Assembly (NCBI RefSeq): GCF_900177675.1
Contig: NZ_FXWM01000001.1
Location: 5,899,001 to 5,963,000 of the forward strand
Source: Bacillus sp. OV166
Lineage (GTDB): Bacteria > Bacillota > Bacilli > Bacillales > Cytobacillaceae
Direction: 5' to 3'
Length of the DNA stretch: 64,000 nt
In this document: piece after piece, positions 18,131 to 27,032 of the stretch
Numbering within the stretch: the first letter of the stretch is position 1
Layout of the letters: every line of letters starts with the position of its first letter
Made by a program: the position numbers and the translations under genes
The notes under the pieces: generated by a model
The model's database searches: none
Told to the model about the DNA's origin: nothing
The model's input: only the letters and a program-made list of their open reading frames with translations

Positions 18131-19009
18131 TTATTTGAAATAAATTTCAAGATGTTCTTTTGCTTTTATGATCCCTTGACGTTCTGCCTCTAAAGAACCC
18201 CAATAGCGATGATCTTCTAGTTCAATGCTGATTGGACCAGTGTATCCAATTTTTTCTAAACGTACTGCAACTTTTCCCCAGTCTACATCGCCTTGTCCAG
18301 GAATTGTGTAACGCCATGAACCTTCTGAAAAATCATACCTAGAACCAAAAGTAGCCTGGATGACACCGCATTCATATAACTCATCATGTAAAATTTCAGT
18401 ATCTTTCCCATGACAGTAATTGATTCTTTCTCCAAATTCACTCAAAACTCTTAAATGGTCGATACCTAGTCTAACTAAATGGGATGGATCATAATTAATC
18501 CCAAAATGTTTAGAAGGAATAACATTGAACATGGCTCTAAGCATTTCAGGTGTACAGCCTAACGTTGGATAATATGGTGCTGGTCCAGGCCATCCTTCTA
18601 ATGCAATATAGATGTTCTGTTGTTCAGCATGCTTTACAATACTAGGAAACGTCTCTTTCCAAATCTCAAATGCATTCTGTCGTGGCATTGTAATATCATC
18701 TGGAACAAGACACATGAACATCACTTTACCACCAAGCTGAGAGACTTCGGTCATCTGATTATTAAGAGCCTCCACGGCCTCTGATCGACTATTTTCATTC
18801 ACACTTAATAGTTTTGTTTGACCAACCGCACCCACACCATCTATGGAGCCGACTTCAAGTCCTTCCTTATCCAAAGCTATTTTAACTTCTTGGTTATAAT
18901 ATGGTACGTCTATTACGTCTAACCCAATACTAGAAGCCCAGCTTGCAACAGACTCTATTCCGCCTGCACCAATTTTTGGTGATATTCTCATACCTATTTT
19001 TTTATTCAA
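18131..19009 (-). CDS. sugar phosphate isomerase/epimerase-like TIM barrel protein
   Basis: A 292 aa xylose-isomerase-like barrel with metal-ligand motifs YIALEGWPG (near 138), NYDPSHLVRLG (near 180), CHGKDTE (near 206) and a C-terminal SIELEDH. Together with the two adjacent Gfo/Idh/MocA genes it fits an oxidation plus isomerisation or cleavage route for the sugar imported by the upstream ABC system. It belongs to a different subgroup from the protein at 6192. Confidence 0.85.
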   Translation of the reverse strand: MNKKIGMRISPKIGAGGIESVASWASSIGLDVIDVPYYNQEVKIALDKEGLEVGSIDGVGAVGQTKLLSVNENSRSEAVEALNNQMTEVSQLGGKVMFMCLVPDDITMPRQNAFEIWKETFPSIVKHAEQQNIYIALEGWPGPAPYYPTLGCTPEMLRAMFNVIPSKHFGINYDPSHLVRLGIDHLRVLSEFGERINYCHGKDTEILHDELYECGVIQATFGSRYDFSEGSWRYTIPGQGDVDWGKVAVRLEKIGYTGPISIELEDHRYWGSLEAERQGIIKAKEHLEIYFK

Positions 19010-19048
19010 ATTAAAAACCTCCCACTATTTTAGTTCATTACTAGAAAT

Positions 19049-19882
19049 CTATTTAATCCCAGTAAATGTAATACCTCGAATAAATGTTTTTTGTAAAAAG
19101 AAGAAAAGGATAATAACAGGAAGGGTCATCATTGTTGAAACAGCCATCATGAGTCCCCATTCTGAGCCCTTTTGGCTTTGGAACTGCTGCAACCCTAGTG
19201 AAAGTGTATACTGTATTGAATCTGTTAAATAAAGTAATGGACCTAAAAAGTCTGTCCAGCTTGCCATAAACTGAAACAGGCCAACTGCTAAAACTGCAGG
19301 TTTTGCCAGCGGCAGCATAATCTGCCAATAAATTCTAAATTCTCCAGCCCCATCAATCTTTGCAGCTTCTCTTAAACTATCAGGTAATCCCATGAAAAAT
19401 TGTCTTAATAGGAAGATGTAAAAAGGAACACCGAAAAATGCAGGAATGACTAATGGAAGTGGTGTTCCAACCATGCCTAATTTTTCAAACAATAAAAATA
19501 ACGGGATCATTGTCACTTGACCTGGAATCATCATAACTCCAATCGTAATGATAAAAAGAATATTTCTACCAGGCCACTTGAGTTTAGCGAAGCTATAAGC
19601 AACAAGCGGGCATGAAACAACTGCCCCAACAGTACTTAAAATTGTAATGATCACTGTATTTTTTAAATAAGTGAAAAAAGGTATGTAGGACATAGCATCG
19701 ATGTAATTGCTCCACTTAACTGGCTTTGGAATCCATTCTGGTGGAAATGTAAACACTTGTGTCAATGGCTTTAATGATGTGGATACCATCCAGATAAATG
19801 GAATCATAAAGATAAATGATGCGACAATTAGGACGATATGTGCTGAATAACGGGAAAATTTCTTTTTGATTGTTCCATCCAT
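19049..19882 (-). CDS. carbohydrate ABC transporter permease, MalG type
   Basis: A 277 aa membrane protein with six predicted helices. The EAA loop reads LREAAKIDGAGEFRIYWQI. It follows the MalF-type permease by 16 bp. CUT1 importer component; the ATPase is not encoded here. Confidence 0.9.
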   Translation of the reverse strand: MDGTIKKKFSRYSAHIVLIVASFIFMIPFIWMVSTSLKPLTQVFTFPPEWIPKPVKWSNYIDAMSYIPFFTYLKNTVIITILSTVGAVVSCPLVAYSFAKLKWPGRNILFIITIGVMMIPGQVTMIPLFLLFEKLGMVGTPLPLVIPAFFGVPFYIFLLRQFFMGLPDSLREAAKIDGAGEFRIYWQIMLPLAKPAVLAVGLFQFMASWTDFLGPLLYLTDSIQYTLSLGLQQFQSQKGSEWGLMMAVSTMMTLPVIILFFFLQKTFIRGITFTGIK

Positions 19883-19898
19883 TGTTTCTACCTCCTTA

Positions 19899-20864
19899 TT
19901 ATTCTTGATAATGGACCCAACGTTTAGATGTAATAAATACGATTGCAGTTAATGCCATAATAATCACAAATAAAATCCAAGCAATTGCAGAGGCATAACC
20001 CATTTTAAAGAATTTAAAACCATTATCGTATAAATACATAACATAAAAAGTTAACGAATTTGCAGGTGTCCCCTGTCCTTGTGTTAACGTATATGGTAAA
20101 GTGAATTGCTGGAAAGCACCGATAATCCCCATTACAAGATTAAAAAAGATAACTGGTGTTAATAGAGGAAGAGTAATATGAATGGTTTTTTGAAACCAAT
20201 TTGCTCCATCCACTTCTGCAGCGTCATAATAGTCTTCAGAGATATCACCAAGACCTGCCAGATAAATAACGACAGCCTGACCGATTCCCCATAATGACAT
20301 CATAATGAGAGATGGTTTGGACCATGTTTCACTTCCGAGCCACGCTGGTCCATCAATTCCAATTGTATTTAGAAAGCCGTTTACAAGACCGAACCCAGGA
20401 TTTAGCAGCCACATCCACAAAACGGCAAGTGCCACATGTGGAACAAGTGTTGGTAAGAAAAAAATCGTTCTATAAACAGCCATACCTTTCACTTTCATGT
20501 TTAACATCATTGCAAGTGCAACACCAAAGATGATACTTAAAGGTACATAGTAGACTGCAAAGTAAACCGTGTTATACACAGATTTCCAGAATAAAGTATC
20601 GTTCATTAATTCCGCATAATTTTTTAATCCGATAAATTCTCCTGGCTGAAGGATACTGTATGTTGTAAAGCTAAAATAAATGGAAGAGAATAATGGGATT
20701 GCATAAAAAACGATTAATCCGATAATCCATGGAGATGCAAATAAGAGTCCGTATTTGTATTTCCCCCAATTAGATACTTTCTTTTTGGGAACAATATTTA
20801 ATTGATTGTCAGTCGGTGTTTTTGGAGACTTGATTCGTTCAACCAGTTGCGCATTACCTTTCAC
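19899..20864 (-). CDS. carbohydrate ABC transporter permease, MalF type
   Basis: A 321 aa permease with a polar N-terminal tail of about 35 residues, six predicted helices, and the EAA loop YYDAAEVDGANWFQKTIHI. Partner of the permease at 19049. A G/C-rich hairpin separates it from the binding-protein gene upstream. Confidence 0.9.
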   Translation of the reverse strand: MKGNAQLVERIKSPKTPTDNQLNIVPKKKVSNWGKYKYGLLFASPWIIGLIVFYAIPLFSSIYFSFTTYSILQPGEFIGLKNYAELMNDTLFWKSVYNTVYFAVYYVPLSIIFGVALAMMLNMKVKGMAVYRTIFFLPTLVPHVALAVLWMWLLNPGFGLVNGFLNTIGIDGPAWLGSETWSKPSLIMMSLWGIGQAVVIYLAGLGDISEDYYDAAEVDGANWFQKTIHITLPLLTPVIFFNLVMGIIGAFQQFTLPYTLTQGQGTPANSLTFYVMYLYDNGFKFFKMGYASAIAWILFVIIMALTAIVFITSKRWVHYQE

Positions 20865-20916
20865 TTTAATCCTCCCCTTCCTTATAATTTAAGAGCAAGC
20901 GCCTTGATAAAAATAG

Positions 20917-20945
20917 AGGGAGGAGGAAAACAAAACCTCCTCCCT
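20917..20945 (-). promoter_or_regulatory. strong intercistronic hairpin after binding-protein gene
   Basis: AGGGAGGAGG (20917-20926) and CCTCCTCCCT (20936-20945) pair perfectly with a 9 nt loop. On the minus strand the stem is followed by CTATTTTTATC, so it may act as a partial terminator or a 3' stabiliser that favours the binding-protein message over the permeases. Confidence 0.7.
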
Positions 20946-20951
20946 TTTTCG

Positions 20952-22250
20952 TCATTTTAGCTCTTTATTCACTTTGTCAGTGACCTTATCTAACAATTCT
21001 TTCGGTGTTCCATTTCCTCGTGTCGCATTTTCAACAGCACTTGCTAGTTCGTTCCAATACAATGACCCTTGTGTCATAACTGGTCTATGATGAGAAACAG
21101 GTAAAATATTGACAAATTCCTTTAAGATCGGATCATTTTTATATCCTAGTTCTTCATTTACAGAATCGATTACTGAGAAGTCTCGAGCAATTCCACTAAA
21201 GATTTTTTGCCCTTCTGCACCACTAAAGAACTCCATAAATTTCCATGCAGCTTCTTTATTTTTCGCACCCTTAGGCATAACAGTAGACCAACCACCTGAC
21301 CATGTTGTATGATTCTCTCCAGTAGGAGTTGGCATTGGGAAAACACCATATTTCAAATCTGGTTTGAATTTTTTAATGGCAGAAACTTCCCATGGTCCAC
21401 TTACTTTCATACTTAACTGTCCAGTTAAGAAAGGATCCATTGCACCTTCACCTTGAGAATCAGTGAATCCAGCGATGTCCTCGACGTTATACTTCTTTGC
21501 AAAATCTGCCATCCATTGTAGCGCCTCGATGTTCTTTGGATCATTTGCTGTCGCTGTTTTTGTTTCTGGATTATAGAAATCTCCTCCATATGCCCAGCCC
21601 CATCCGTAAAACCAACCCTGACCAAACCAAGGAATAAAGCCAATTCTCTTGAATTTTTTCCCATCTTTGATCGTTAATTTTTTAGATGCAGCTTCTAATT
21701 CTGCAATTGTTTTTGGTGGATTTTCTGGATCCAAGCCTGCTTCTTTGAACTGGTCTATATTGAAGTAAACAAGACGTGAATCAGTTGTTGTTGGCATTCC
21801 GTATAATTTTCCTTCGTAACTTGCTTCATCCCATGCAAACGGATAATATGTTTCTTTTTTAACTCCACTTCCTTCAGCTAAATCTGTCAAATCCTCTAAT
21901 GAACCTTGTGCTGCCCAAGAGCCAATTTCAAATCGGTCAAAGTAAGCAACATCTGGTGGATTTCCTCCCGAAACTGCAGTTAGTAGTTTTTCATTTTTTC
22001 CTTCACCTTGATTTGCAGTGTAAACAGCCTTTATTTTGATGTCGGGATTCTTTTTCTCAAAGGCCTTTACGACAGCATCAACTGCTTCCCCAGTAACATC
22101 TGTCATAGGATGCCAAAACGTAACGGTTGTTTGATCTCCATTTGCTTTTTCTGAAGTACTCGATTTTGATGAGCATCCAGTGAGAAACATAGATAATGTT
22201 AAAACGAAAACAAATGCTAGTAATCCAATCCTTTTATTGTTTTGCTTCAT
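20952..22250 (-). CDS. extracellular solute-binding lipoprotein of a sugar ABC importer
   Basis: A 432 aa CUT1 binding protein. The signal peptide ends in the lipobox LTGC (Cys26), followed by a Ser/Lys-rich linker, so it is a membrane-anchored lipoprotein. Typical segments for the family include GKLYGMPTTTDSRLVYFN and SGPWEVSAIKKF. It is the first gene of its operon. The leader upstream carries a cre-like site and nested inverted repeats, and the gene for a GntR/LacI hybrid regulator ends 288 bp upstream. Confidence 0.9.
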   Translation of the reverse strand: MKQNNKRIGLLAFVFVLTLSMFLTGCSSKSSTSEKANGDQTTVTFWHPMTDVTGEAVDAVVKAFEKKNPDIKIKAVYTANQGEGKNEKLLTAVSGGNPPDVAYFDRFEIGSWAAQGSLEDLTDLAEGSGVKKETYYPFAWDEASYEGKLYGMPTTTDSRLVYFNIDQFKEAGLDPENPPKTIAELEAASKKLTIKDGKKFKRIGFIPWFGQGWFYGWGWAYGGDFYNPETKTATANDPKNIEALQWMADFAKKYNVEDIAGFTDSQGEGAMDPFLTGQLSMKVSGPWEVSAIKKFKPDLKYGVFPMPTPTGENHTTWSGGWSTVMPKGAKNKEAAWKFMEFFSGAEGQKIFSGIARDFSVIDSVNEELGYKNDPILKEFVNILPVSHHRPVMTQGSLYWNELASAVENATRGNGTPKELLDKVTDKVNKELK

Positions 22251-22337
22251 CTTAATCCCCCTACTTTTTTTATAGAATGCTGTTTAATAAAAAGACTCCT
22301 TTCCCTTAACTGTTATGTAAATTCATCGATGTACCAA

Positions 22338-22355
22338 AAATAAAGCGTTTTCATT
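22338..22355 (-). promoter_or_regulatory. cre-like site in the leader of the binding-protein gene
   Basis: AATGAAAACGCTTTATTT on the minus strand matches the cre core TGNAARCGNWWW but has A instead of C at the right edge. It lies about 80 bp upstream of the start codon and within the predicted transcript, where CcpA could act as a roadblock. Confidence 0.5.
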
Positions 22356-22386
22356 GTTGGATAAAAAAAAATAAACATTAGAGCTA

Positions 22387-22436
22387 ATATATCATTATTG
22401 ATAACATCTATTGATTGTTATCTTTAAATGATATAT
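22387..22436. promoter_or_regulatory. nested inverted repeats, likely operator of GntR/LacI hybrid regulator
   Basis: Outer arms ATATATCATT (22387-22396) and AATGATATAT (22427-22436) and inner arms GATAACA (22400-22406) and TGTTATC (22416-22422) share almost the same centre. The outer half-site TGATATAT also occurs, with the same distance to a TTGACA box, upstream of the paralogous operon (27110-27135). Confidence 0.65.
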
Positions 22437-22440
22437 CAAT

Positions 22441-22469
22441 AGATTACTAACATATATTATATATGTCAA
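22441..22469 (-). promoter_or_regulatory. promoter of the ABC/isomerase/dehydrogenase operon
   Basis: A perfect -35 TTGACA is at 22469-22464 (minus strand). With a 17 nt spacer the -10 would be TAATCT (22446-22441), a weak match. Transcription would start at the edge of the nested operator, consistent with repression. Confidence 0.5.
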
Positions 22470-22492
22470 TATGATTTTTGAATTTTCGGAAT

Positions 22493-22533
22493 AAAAAAAA
22501 AAAAAAAAAAAAACAACCCAATACAGAGGGATG
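22493..22533 (-). terminator. terminator of the GntR/LacI hybrid gene with a 21 nt T tract
   Basis: Past the stop at 22539 the minus strand reads CATCCC, an 8 nt loop, GGGTTG and then a near-unbroken T run corresponding to 21 A on the plus strand (22493-22513). The stem is short and has a mismatch. The homopolymer is unusually long for a terminator and may vary in length. Confidence 0.6.
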
Positions 22534-22538
22534 TTTCA

Positions 22539-23690
22539 TCATGTTTTTAATTTATTTTTGACTTTTGTCGATTTTCCCTCGACAAACGTGAAATCTATCA
22601 TTGTTTGCTCTAGGAATTTCTCGCCTTTTAAGCGCTTCATTAATAATTGAACTGCCTTGCTTCCCATCTCATGCTCGTGTTGACGGATATGTGTAAAGGT
22701 GGCTTGATCTAAATGATTCTCTGGATAATCAAAACATACAAGCGAATAATCTTCAGGAACTTTTTTACCTAGATCATTTATTACCTTATTCAATAAGAGA
22801 GCCAAAGTATATTCACAAACAATAAAGGCCGTAATATCATGATTTTCATGAATAAAACGTTTAATAGTTTGATAATCGGTATTCATTAAATCGCTTGATT
22901 TATCACTATAGAATTTTTGCGGGAGGCTACAATTAAGATTAGTTAATAGGAAGTCCGGGTTTAATTTGATTCCCTGTTTTGAATATGCTTGGTTAAACCC
23001 TCGAACTCTTTCCTCGATCGTTGAAGTACCATTTGGAGAAGGGGATAAAAAGGCGACATCCTTATGACCTAAAGAAAACAAATAATTAGTTAACATTTCA
23101 CTTGCTGATCGATTATCTGTACAAACTGAGCTTGCTGGAATACCTTTTAAGTAACGATCTATTAAAACTAAAGGGAAATCAGTTAAAACTAACTTTATCA
23201 ATTCAACATTGTAGTGTTCCCCATGTACAGGAAAAATAATGAGACCGTCTACTCCATTGTTTACAAGATTTTTTATTGCGTTCTCTTCTTCCTTGATCTG
23301 ACCACCTGTACGCCTGATAATCAAGTTGCAATTATTTTGTAAACACTTTTCCTCAATTGTTTTAACGATATTTAATCCAAAGGCATCATCAAAGTCAGGT
23401 ATTATTAATCCCACCAATTTACTATCTGTGAAATTTAGCCTAGAGGAATGAGTTGACATTTCCATTTTCTCTGATTGAAGCTCCGCTACGAAAGAACCTT
23501 TCCCCCTTATCCGCTCAATAATTTTGTTTTGCGCAAGTATGTCTAACGCCTTTTTTGACGTAATTCTACTTACATTAAATTCTTCAGCCAAGTCTTTTTC
23601 AGATGGAACTCGATCGCCTTGCTTTAGAAGACCTTGTTGGATCTGATTAATGATCGAGACATATATTTTTTCGTATAATGGAGTATTCAT
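22539..23690 (-). CDS. GntR-HTH / LacI-type ligand-domain hybrid regulator (AraR-like)
   Basis: A 383 aa regulator with an N-terminal GntR winged helix (PLYEKIYVSIINQI, then SRITSKKALDILAQ and the wing RIRGKGSFV, residues 4-68) fused to a LacI-type sugar-binding domain (from about residue 88). AraR of B. subtilis has this architecture. The start is ATG 23690, preceded by AAAAGGTG; an upstream extension to 23735 lacks a ribosome site. It is a clear paralogue of the protein at 27281 (same order, shared SRITSKKALDILA and GKGSFV). It probably represses the ABC operon just downstream, with an unidentified sugar as inducer. Confidence 0.9.
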   Translation of the reverse strand: MNTPLYEKIYVSIINQIQQGLLKQGDRVPSEKDLAEEFNVSRITSKKALDILAQNKIIERIRGKGSFVAELQSEKMEMSTHSSRLNFTDSKLVGLIIPDFDDAFGLNIVKTIEEKCLQNNCNLIIRRTGGQIKEEENAIKNLVNNGVDGLIIFPVHGEHYNVELIKLVLTDFPLVLIDRYLKGIPASSVCTDNRSASEMLTNYLFSLGHKDVAFLSPSPNGTSTIEERVRGFNQAYSKQGIKLNPDFLLTNLNCSLPQKFYSDKSSDLMNTDYQTIKRFIHENHDITAFIVCEYTLALLLNKVINDLGKKVPEDYSLVCFDYPENHLDQATFTHIRQHEHEMGSKAVQLLMKRLKGEKFLEQTMIDFTFVEGKSTKVKNKLKT

Positions 23691-23716
23691 TATTTTTTTC
23701 ACCTTTTTAGTATATT

Positions 23717-23744
23717 TGTTATATTTATAATACATTATATAACA
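23717..23744. promoter_or_regulatory. inverted repeat upstream of the hybrid regulator gene
   Basis: TGTTATAT (23717-23724) and ATATAACA (23737-23744) are perfect 8 bp arms spaced by 12 nt, 27 bp upstream of the regulator's start codon. The same half-sites, spaced by 3 nt, occur upstream of the paralogous regulator. An autoregulatory operator is likely. The remaining gap to 23872 shows nothing else. Confidence 0.6.
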
Positions 23745-23872
23745 TCTTTATACCTATTAATACAAGAAATTACCTTATTCTCACTAGTTATAAAGTTCTA
23801 TACATTAAAAAAGCCCGTAATTTTATATACTCATTTTAATTGCTGATACATTGACTTGAAGTAGATGTCATT

Positions 23873-24624
23873 TTACACTCCCCTCTTATTTATTATTTCA
23901 TTTAGTTTATTTACATTAATAGCCAGACTTTCATATGGATCACGATCAAACTCTTCTTGCTCAACTGTAAACCACTCTATATTAAATTGAGTTCCTGTTT
24001 TAATCAATGTTTCAAAATCCAATTGACCATTGCCAATTTCCGTTCCCATCTTATTACCATTTACAATCTTCAAATCTTTCATATGCAATGACACAACACG
24101 GTCTTTATATTTTTCAATGATGACAAAAGGATCCTGGTTAGCAAAGGCTGCCCAATAGCAATCAAGTTCAATTTTTACGTGTTCTGGATTAGTATTTTCA
24201 AAAAGTAGATCAAATCCTGTTTTTTCTCCAAATCTTTCAAACTCAAAATCATGGTTGTGATAACCAAACTGAAAGCCAGAGCTATATGATTCAATGTTTC
24301 AGCCGCCTTCATATAATCATCTTCTGACAATCTCATTTCTATTGGAAGAGCCGGACATATAAGTAAATTGTTATCAAGTGTGTGATGATAGTTAATCGTT
24401 TTTAATAATTCCTCACCTAAGAGTTGATTGATTCCCACATGCGCACCAGCGGTTTTCATTCCATTTGCGTCCATTAACTGTTTCACTTCTTGAGCAGGTG
24501 TTTGAAAAAAACCTGCAAATTGAATGGCTCCATATCCAAGGTCAGCGACTTTTTGGACCGTTCCCAAAAAGTCCTTTTCGGCATCTTTCCATACTGAAAA
24601 CAATTGCAGGCCAATAATACTCAA
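23873..24624 (-). pseudogene. frameshifted sugar phosphate isomerase/epimerase
   Basis: The N-terminal half reads SIIGLQLFSVWKDAEKDF from a TTG at 24624, with AGGAGG at the proper distance, through AAETLNHI. The frame then breaks near 24280-24290. In another frame the protein continues SSGFQFGYHNHDFEFE, then IELDCYWAAF, VSLHMKD and TVEQEEFDRDP to the stop at 23873, which matches the intact homologue at 6192-6956 motif by motif. About 4-6 residues seem to be missing at the junction, suggesting a small deletion. All catalytic motifs remain, so the decay is recent, or a sequencing error is possible. Confidence 0.85.
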
Positions 24625-24704
24625 AAATATCCCTCCTAAATTTCTTTGAATAAGAGCGGCTTTGTTTAACATCACCGTTCAAATTTTATGGGGTTGATTT
24701 CGAA

Positions 24705-25724
24705 TTAAACTTCTACACTCTCAGTAGTTAATTCAGCTATTTCAATTCTTCGACCTTGTTCATTTGATAAACTAGCAGCTTGATTTATGATTGTTAAGTT
24801 AAGAAAATCATTTTCATCAAGGGTTGGTTTAGCATTTACAAGAATGTCAGATACCCATTGATTAAGCGGCATTGATAATGTCTCAGGTAATTGATCAGGA
24901 ACATTCCAACCTTCTCCTAATTGTTTGCTTTTCAAGCGAATATTTTGATCCTCAATTAGCAAAGTCCCCTCTGTTCCATATAACTCAAGTTGAAAAGGAG
25001 AGCCATTCGATAGAAAACCAGTTTCAAGTGTCCCAAGAACACCTGATTCATATTCAACAATGACAACTGCATTATCATCTACGTCATGTCCTAACGTTTT
25101 TTGTAATCTTGCTGTCACAGCCTTTGCAGATCCCGCTAAACGATTGGTTAAATAAATCGGGTGTGCGCCGAGGTCAATTAAGGCACCGCCGCCACACTCC
25201 TCTTTATTAAAAAAGTGATTTGGCAGCCATCCATTTGGATTTCCTTCAAAAGGCACAGCACCATTATGTGCAAGTCGACAACGAATGGAAGTAAGTTTTC
25301 CAAGCAATCCTTTATCAAGTACATCTTGTGCATACAAATAATAATTTTCCGTTAGTCGAGGTAAAGAGACCATTAACTTAACTTCGTTTTCCTTTATAAC
25401 AGTAAAAATTTCTTCACAATCCCGAACTGTAAACGCTAACACTTTTTCTGTGAAAATATGTTTTTTATGTTTAGCAGCAAGTGTAATAATTTCCTTATGA
25501 AGATTTGTAGGAGTATCTACAATTACAGCATCTATTTCGGGATCCTCTAACACCTTTATTAAATCATTTTCAAAAGGGACTCCAAGTTCTTTGGCCCACT
25601 TATTTCCGCGTTCAGCAATTTCATCCCAAACTACTTTAATCGTTATGTTTTCATTGTTCTTCGCTTGACGAGCATAATCATCCGCATGTACATGCCATTT
25701 ACTTAACAAGGCGACGTTCATCAA
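24705..25724 (-). CDS. atypical Gfo/Idh/MocA-family oxidoreductase
   Basis: A 339 aa protein that aligns along its length with Gfo/Idh/MocA dehydrogenases (GGGALIDLGAHPIYL near residue 190) but lacks the usual GxGxxG loop: the N-terminus reads VALLSKWHVHADDYA. The family EKP is EKV at 93-95, retaining Lys94. A subgroup with the WHVHA-type N-terminus exists to my knowledge, but its substrates are not known to me. It precedes the broken isomerase and follows another dehydrogenase by 16 bp in a decaying operon. Confidence 0.8.
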   Translation of the reverse strand: MMNVALLSKWHVHADDYARQAKNNENITIKVVWDEIAERGNKWAKELGVPFENDLIKVLEDPEIDAVIVDTPTNLHKEIITLAAKHKKHIFTEKVLAFTVRDCEEIFTVIKENEVKLMVSLPRLTENYYLYAQDVLDKGLLGKLTSIRCRLAHNGAVPFEGNPNGWLPNHFFNKEECGGGALIDLGAHPIYLTNRLAGSAKAVTARLQKTLGHDVDDNAVVIVEYESGVLGTLETGFLSNGSPFQLELYGTEGTLLIEDQNIRLKSKQLGEGWNVPDQLPETLSMPLNQWVSDILVNAKPTLDENDFLNLTIINQAASLSNEQGRRIEIAELTTESVEV

Positions 25725-25740
25725 AGAATAACCTCCTTTA

Positions 25741-26826
25741 TTATATTTTCGGAATTTCGATATCGACTTCTCGTCCTAATTCAGATGAGCGGAAAACACC
25801 GTCAATAATCGCTTGATTGATTAAAATTTGTTCTCCTGGAATCGGAGCAGGATTTCCTTGTTTTATTGCAACAATAAAATCACGTACCTTTTCATAGAAA
25901 ATATTAATTTGATGTGCTTTTACTGGAATGGTGCTGTCAATGTGATGTCCGAGAACATCGTGGAACATTGTAATGGAACCGATTCCTCCATCCCAGACCC
26001 CACTCCACGGCCCGCTTCCAGAAGGTGTTATTTTCAAACCAGCATCTGTTCCAAGAAAGATCGTTGGACCGAGTGAGTCCATATGCATCGCCCATGATAT
26101 TTTGAAATTAAGAACTTTCCCACCTTCCAAACGAACTAATGCTACACCAAAATCTTCCACCTCAAACTTATCTGCTTCTCGATGATATTTCGGATTTGTT
26201 CCAAAATATTTCGACGTGTATGCCGAAACAGTCAGTGGTTTCGGGTAACCAAGCGTGTTAAGCGCCAAATCAAGCGAGTAGCAGCCGATATCTGCCATTG
26301 CCCCTGCCCCTGACAAGCTTTTGTTGATAAACGTACCGCCCGGCATCCCTCTTCTTCTTCCGCCGCCGGTTTGAACATAATACACATCACCTAACTGACC
26401 TGATTGAACAATTTCCTTAACGGCTTGCATGTTGGGATCATATCTCGGTTGAAAACCAACGGACAGGATTTTATCTGTTTTCTTGGCCGCCTGAACCATT
26501 TCAACCGCTTGTTCAAGTGTTACTGCCATTGGCTTCTCCACAAGGACGTGCTTATCTGCAAAAAGTGAGTCAATACTTGTACGGTGATGTGCGACATTTG
26601 GTGTACATATGCTAACCCCGTCTAAATCCAGTTCTAAAAGATGTTGATGATTGACAAATGCTTTTGCATTTTGAATATTTAAGTTTTGAATGAATTGCTC
26701 CGCCTTACCGGGAATGACATCAGCAACCGCGACGATTTCCACCTCCGGCATTTGTAAATAAGCTCGTGCATGGGCAGCTGCAATTCCACCACTGCCAATA
26801 ATTCCTACTTTAATCGCTTCTAACAA
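25741..26826 (-). CDS. Gfo/Idh/MocA-family oxidoreductase
   Basis: A 361 aa dehydrogenase with GSGGIA (11-16), EKP at 97-99 and the active-site segment GAGAMADIGCYSLDLAL. It shares an RRRGMPGG segment with the levoglucosan-dehydrogenase-like subgroup (compare the protein at 16997). It is now the first intact gene of an operon whose original first gene, a GH2 hydrolase, survives only as a fragment at 26876-27028. A glycoside or anhydrosugar substrate is plausible but unproven. Confidence 0.85.
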   Translation of the reverse strand: MLEAIKVGIIGSGGIAAAHARAYLQMPEVEIVAVADVIPGKAEQFIQNLNIQNAKAFVNHQHLLELDLDGVSICTPNVAHHRTSIDSLFADKHVLVEKPMAVTLEQAVEMVQAAKKTDKILSVGFQPRYDPNMQAVKEIVQSGQLGDVYYVQTGGGRRRGMPGGTFINKSLSGAGAMADIGCYSLDLALNTLGYPKPLTVSAYTSKYFGTNPKYHREADKFEVEDFGVALVRLEGGKVLNFKISWAMHMDSLGPTIFLGTDAGLKITPSGSGPWSGVWDGGIGSITMFHDVLGHHIDSTIPVKAHQINIFYEKVRDFIVAIKQGNPAPIPGEQILINQAIIDGVFRSSELGREVDIEIPKI

Positions 26827-26875
26827 TTTTTAGCCTCCATTTCTTTTATTTAAGATGTTGTTTATTTAACAGTTG

Positions 26876-27028
26876 CTAAAGCATCACAATTGTTTCATTA
26901 AATTTCCAGGATAAATAGTTTGTGATATCAAACAAAAAAGAGGTATGTCCACCAACATGCTCCCCTGCAAATACACCATTCGCATAAACTTTTGTGATAT
27001 AAACTACTACATCATGAAAACCTTCAAG
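26876..27028 (-). pseudogene. remnant of a GH2 glycoside hydrolase (sugar-binding domain)
   Basis: The minus strand between 27028 and the TAG at 26878 translates without interruption to LEGFHDVVVYITKVYANG, then VFAGEHVGGHTSFLFDITNYL, about 50 codons. This is the N-terminal jelly-roll of GH2 beta-galactosidase/glucuronidase-type enzymes, where one expects FEGV-DA--VYVNGxxxGxHxGGYxPF-FDIT. There is an in-frame stop just upstream and the rest of the gene is missing. It sits between a promoter and the dehydrogenase genes, so it probably was the first gene of this operon. Confidence 0.75.
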
Positions 27029-27032
27029 TTAT

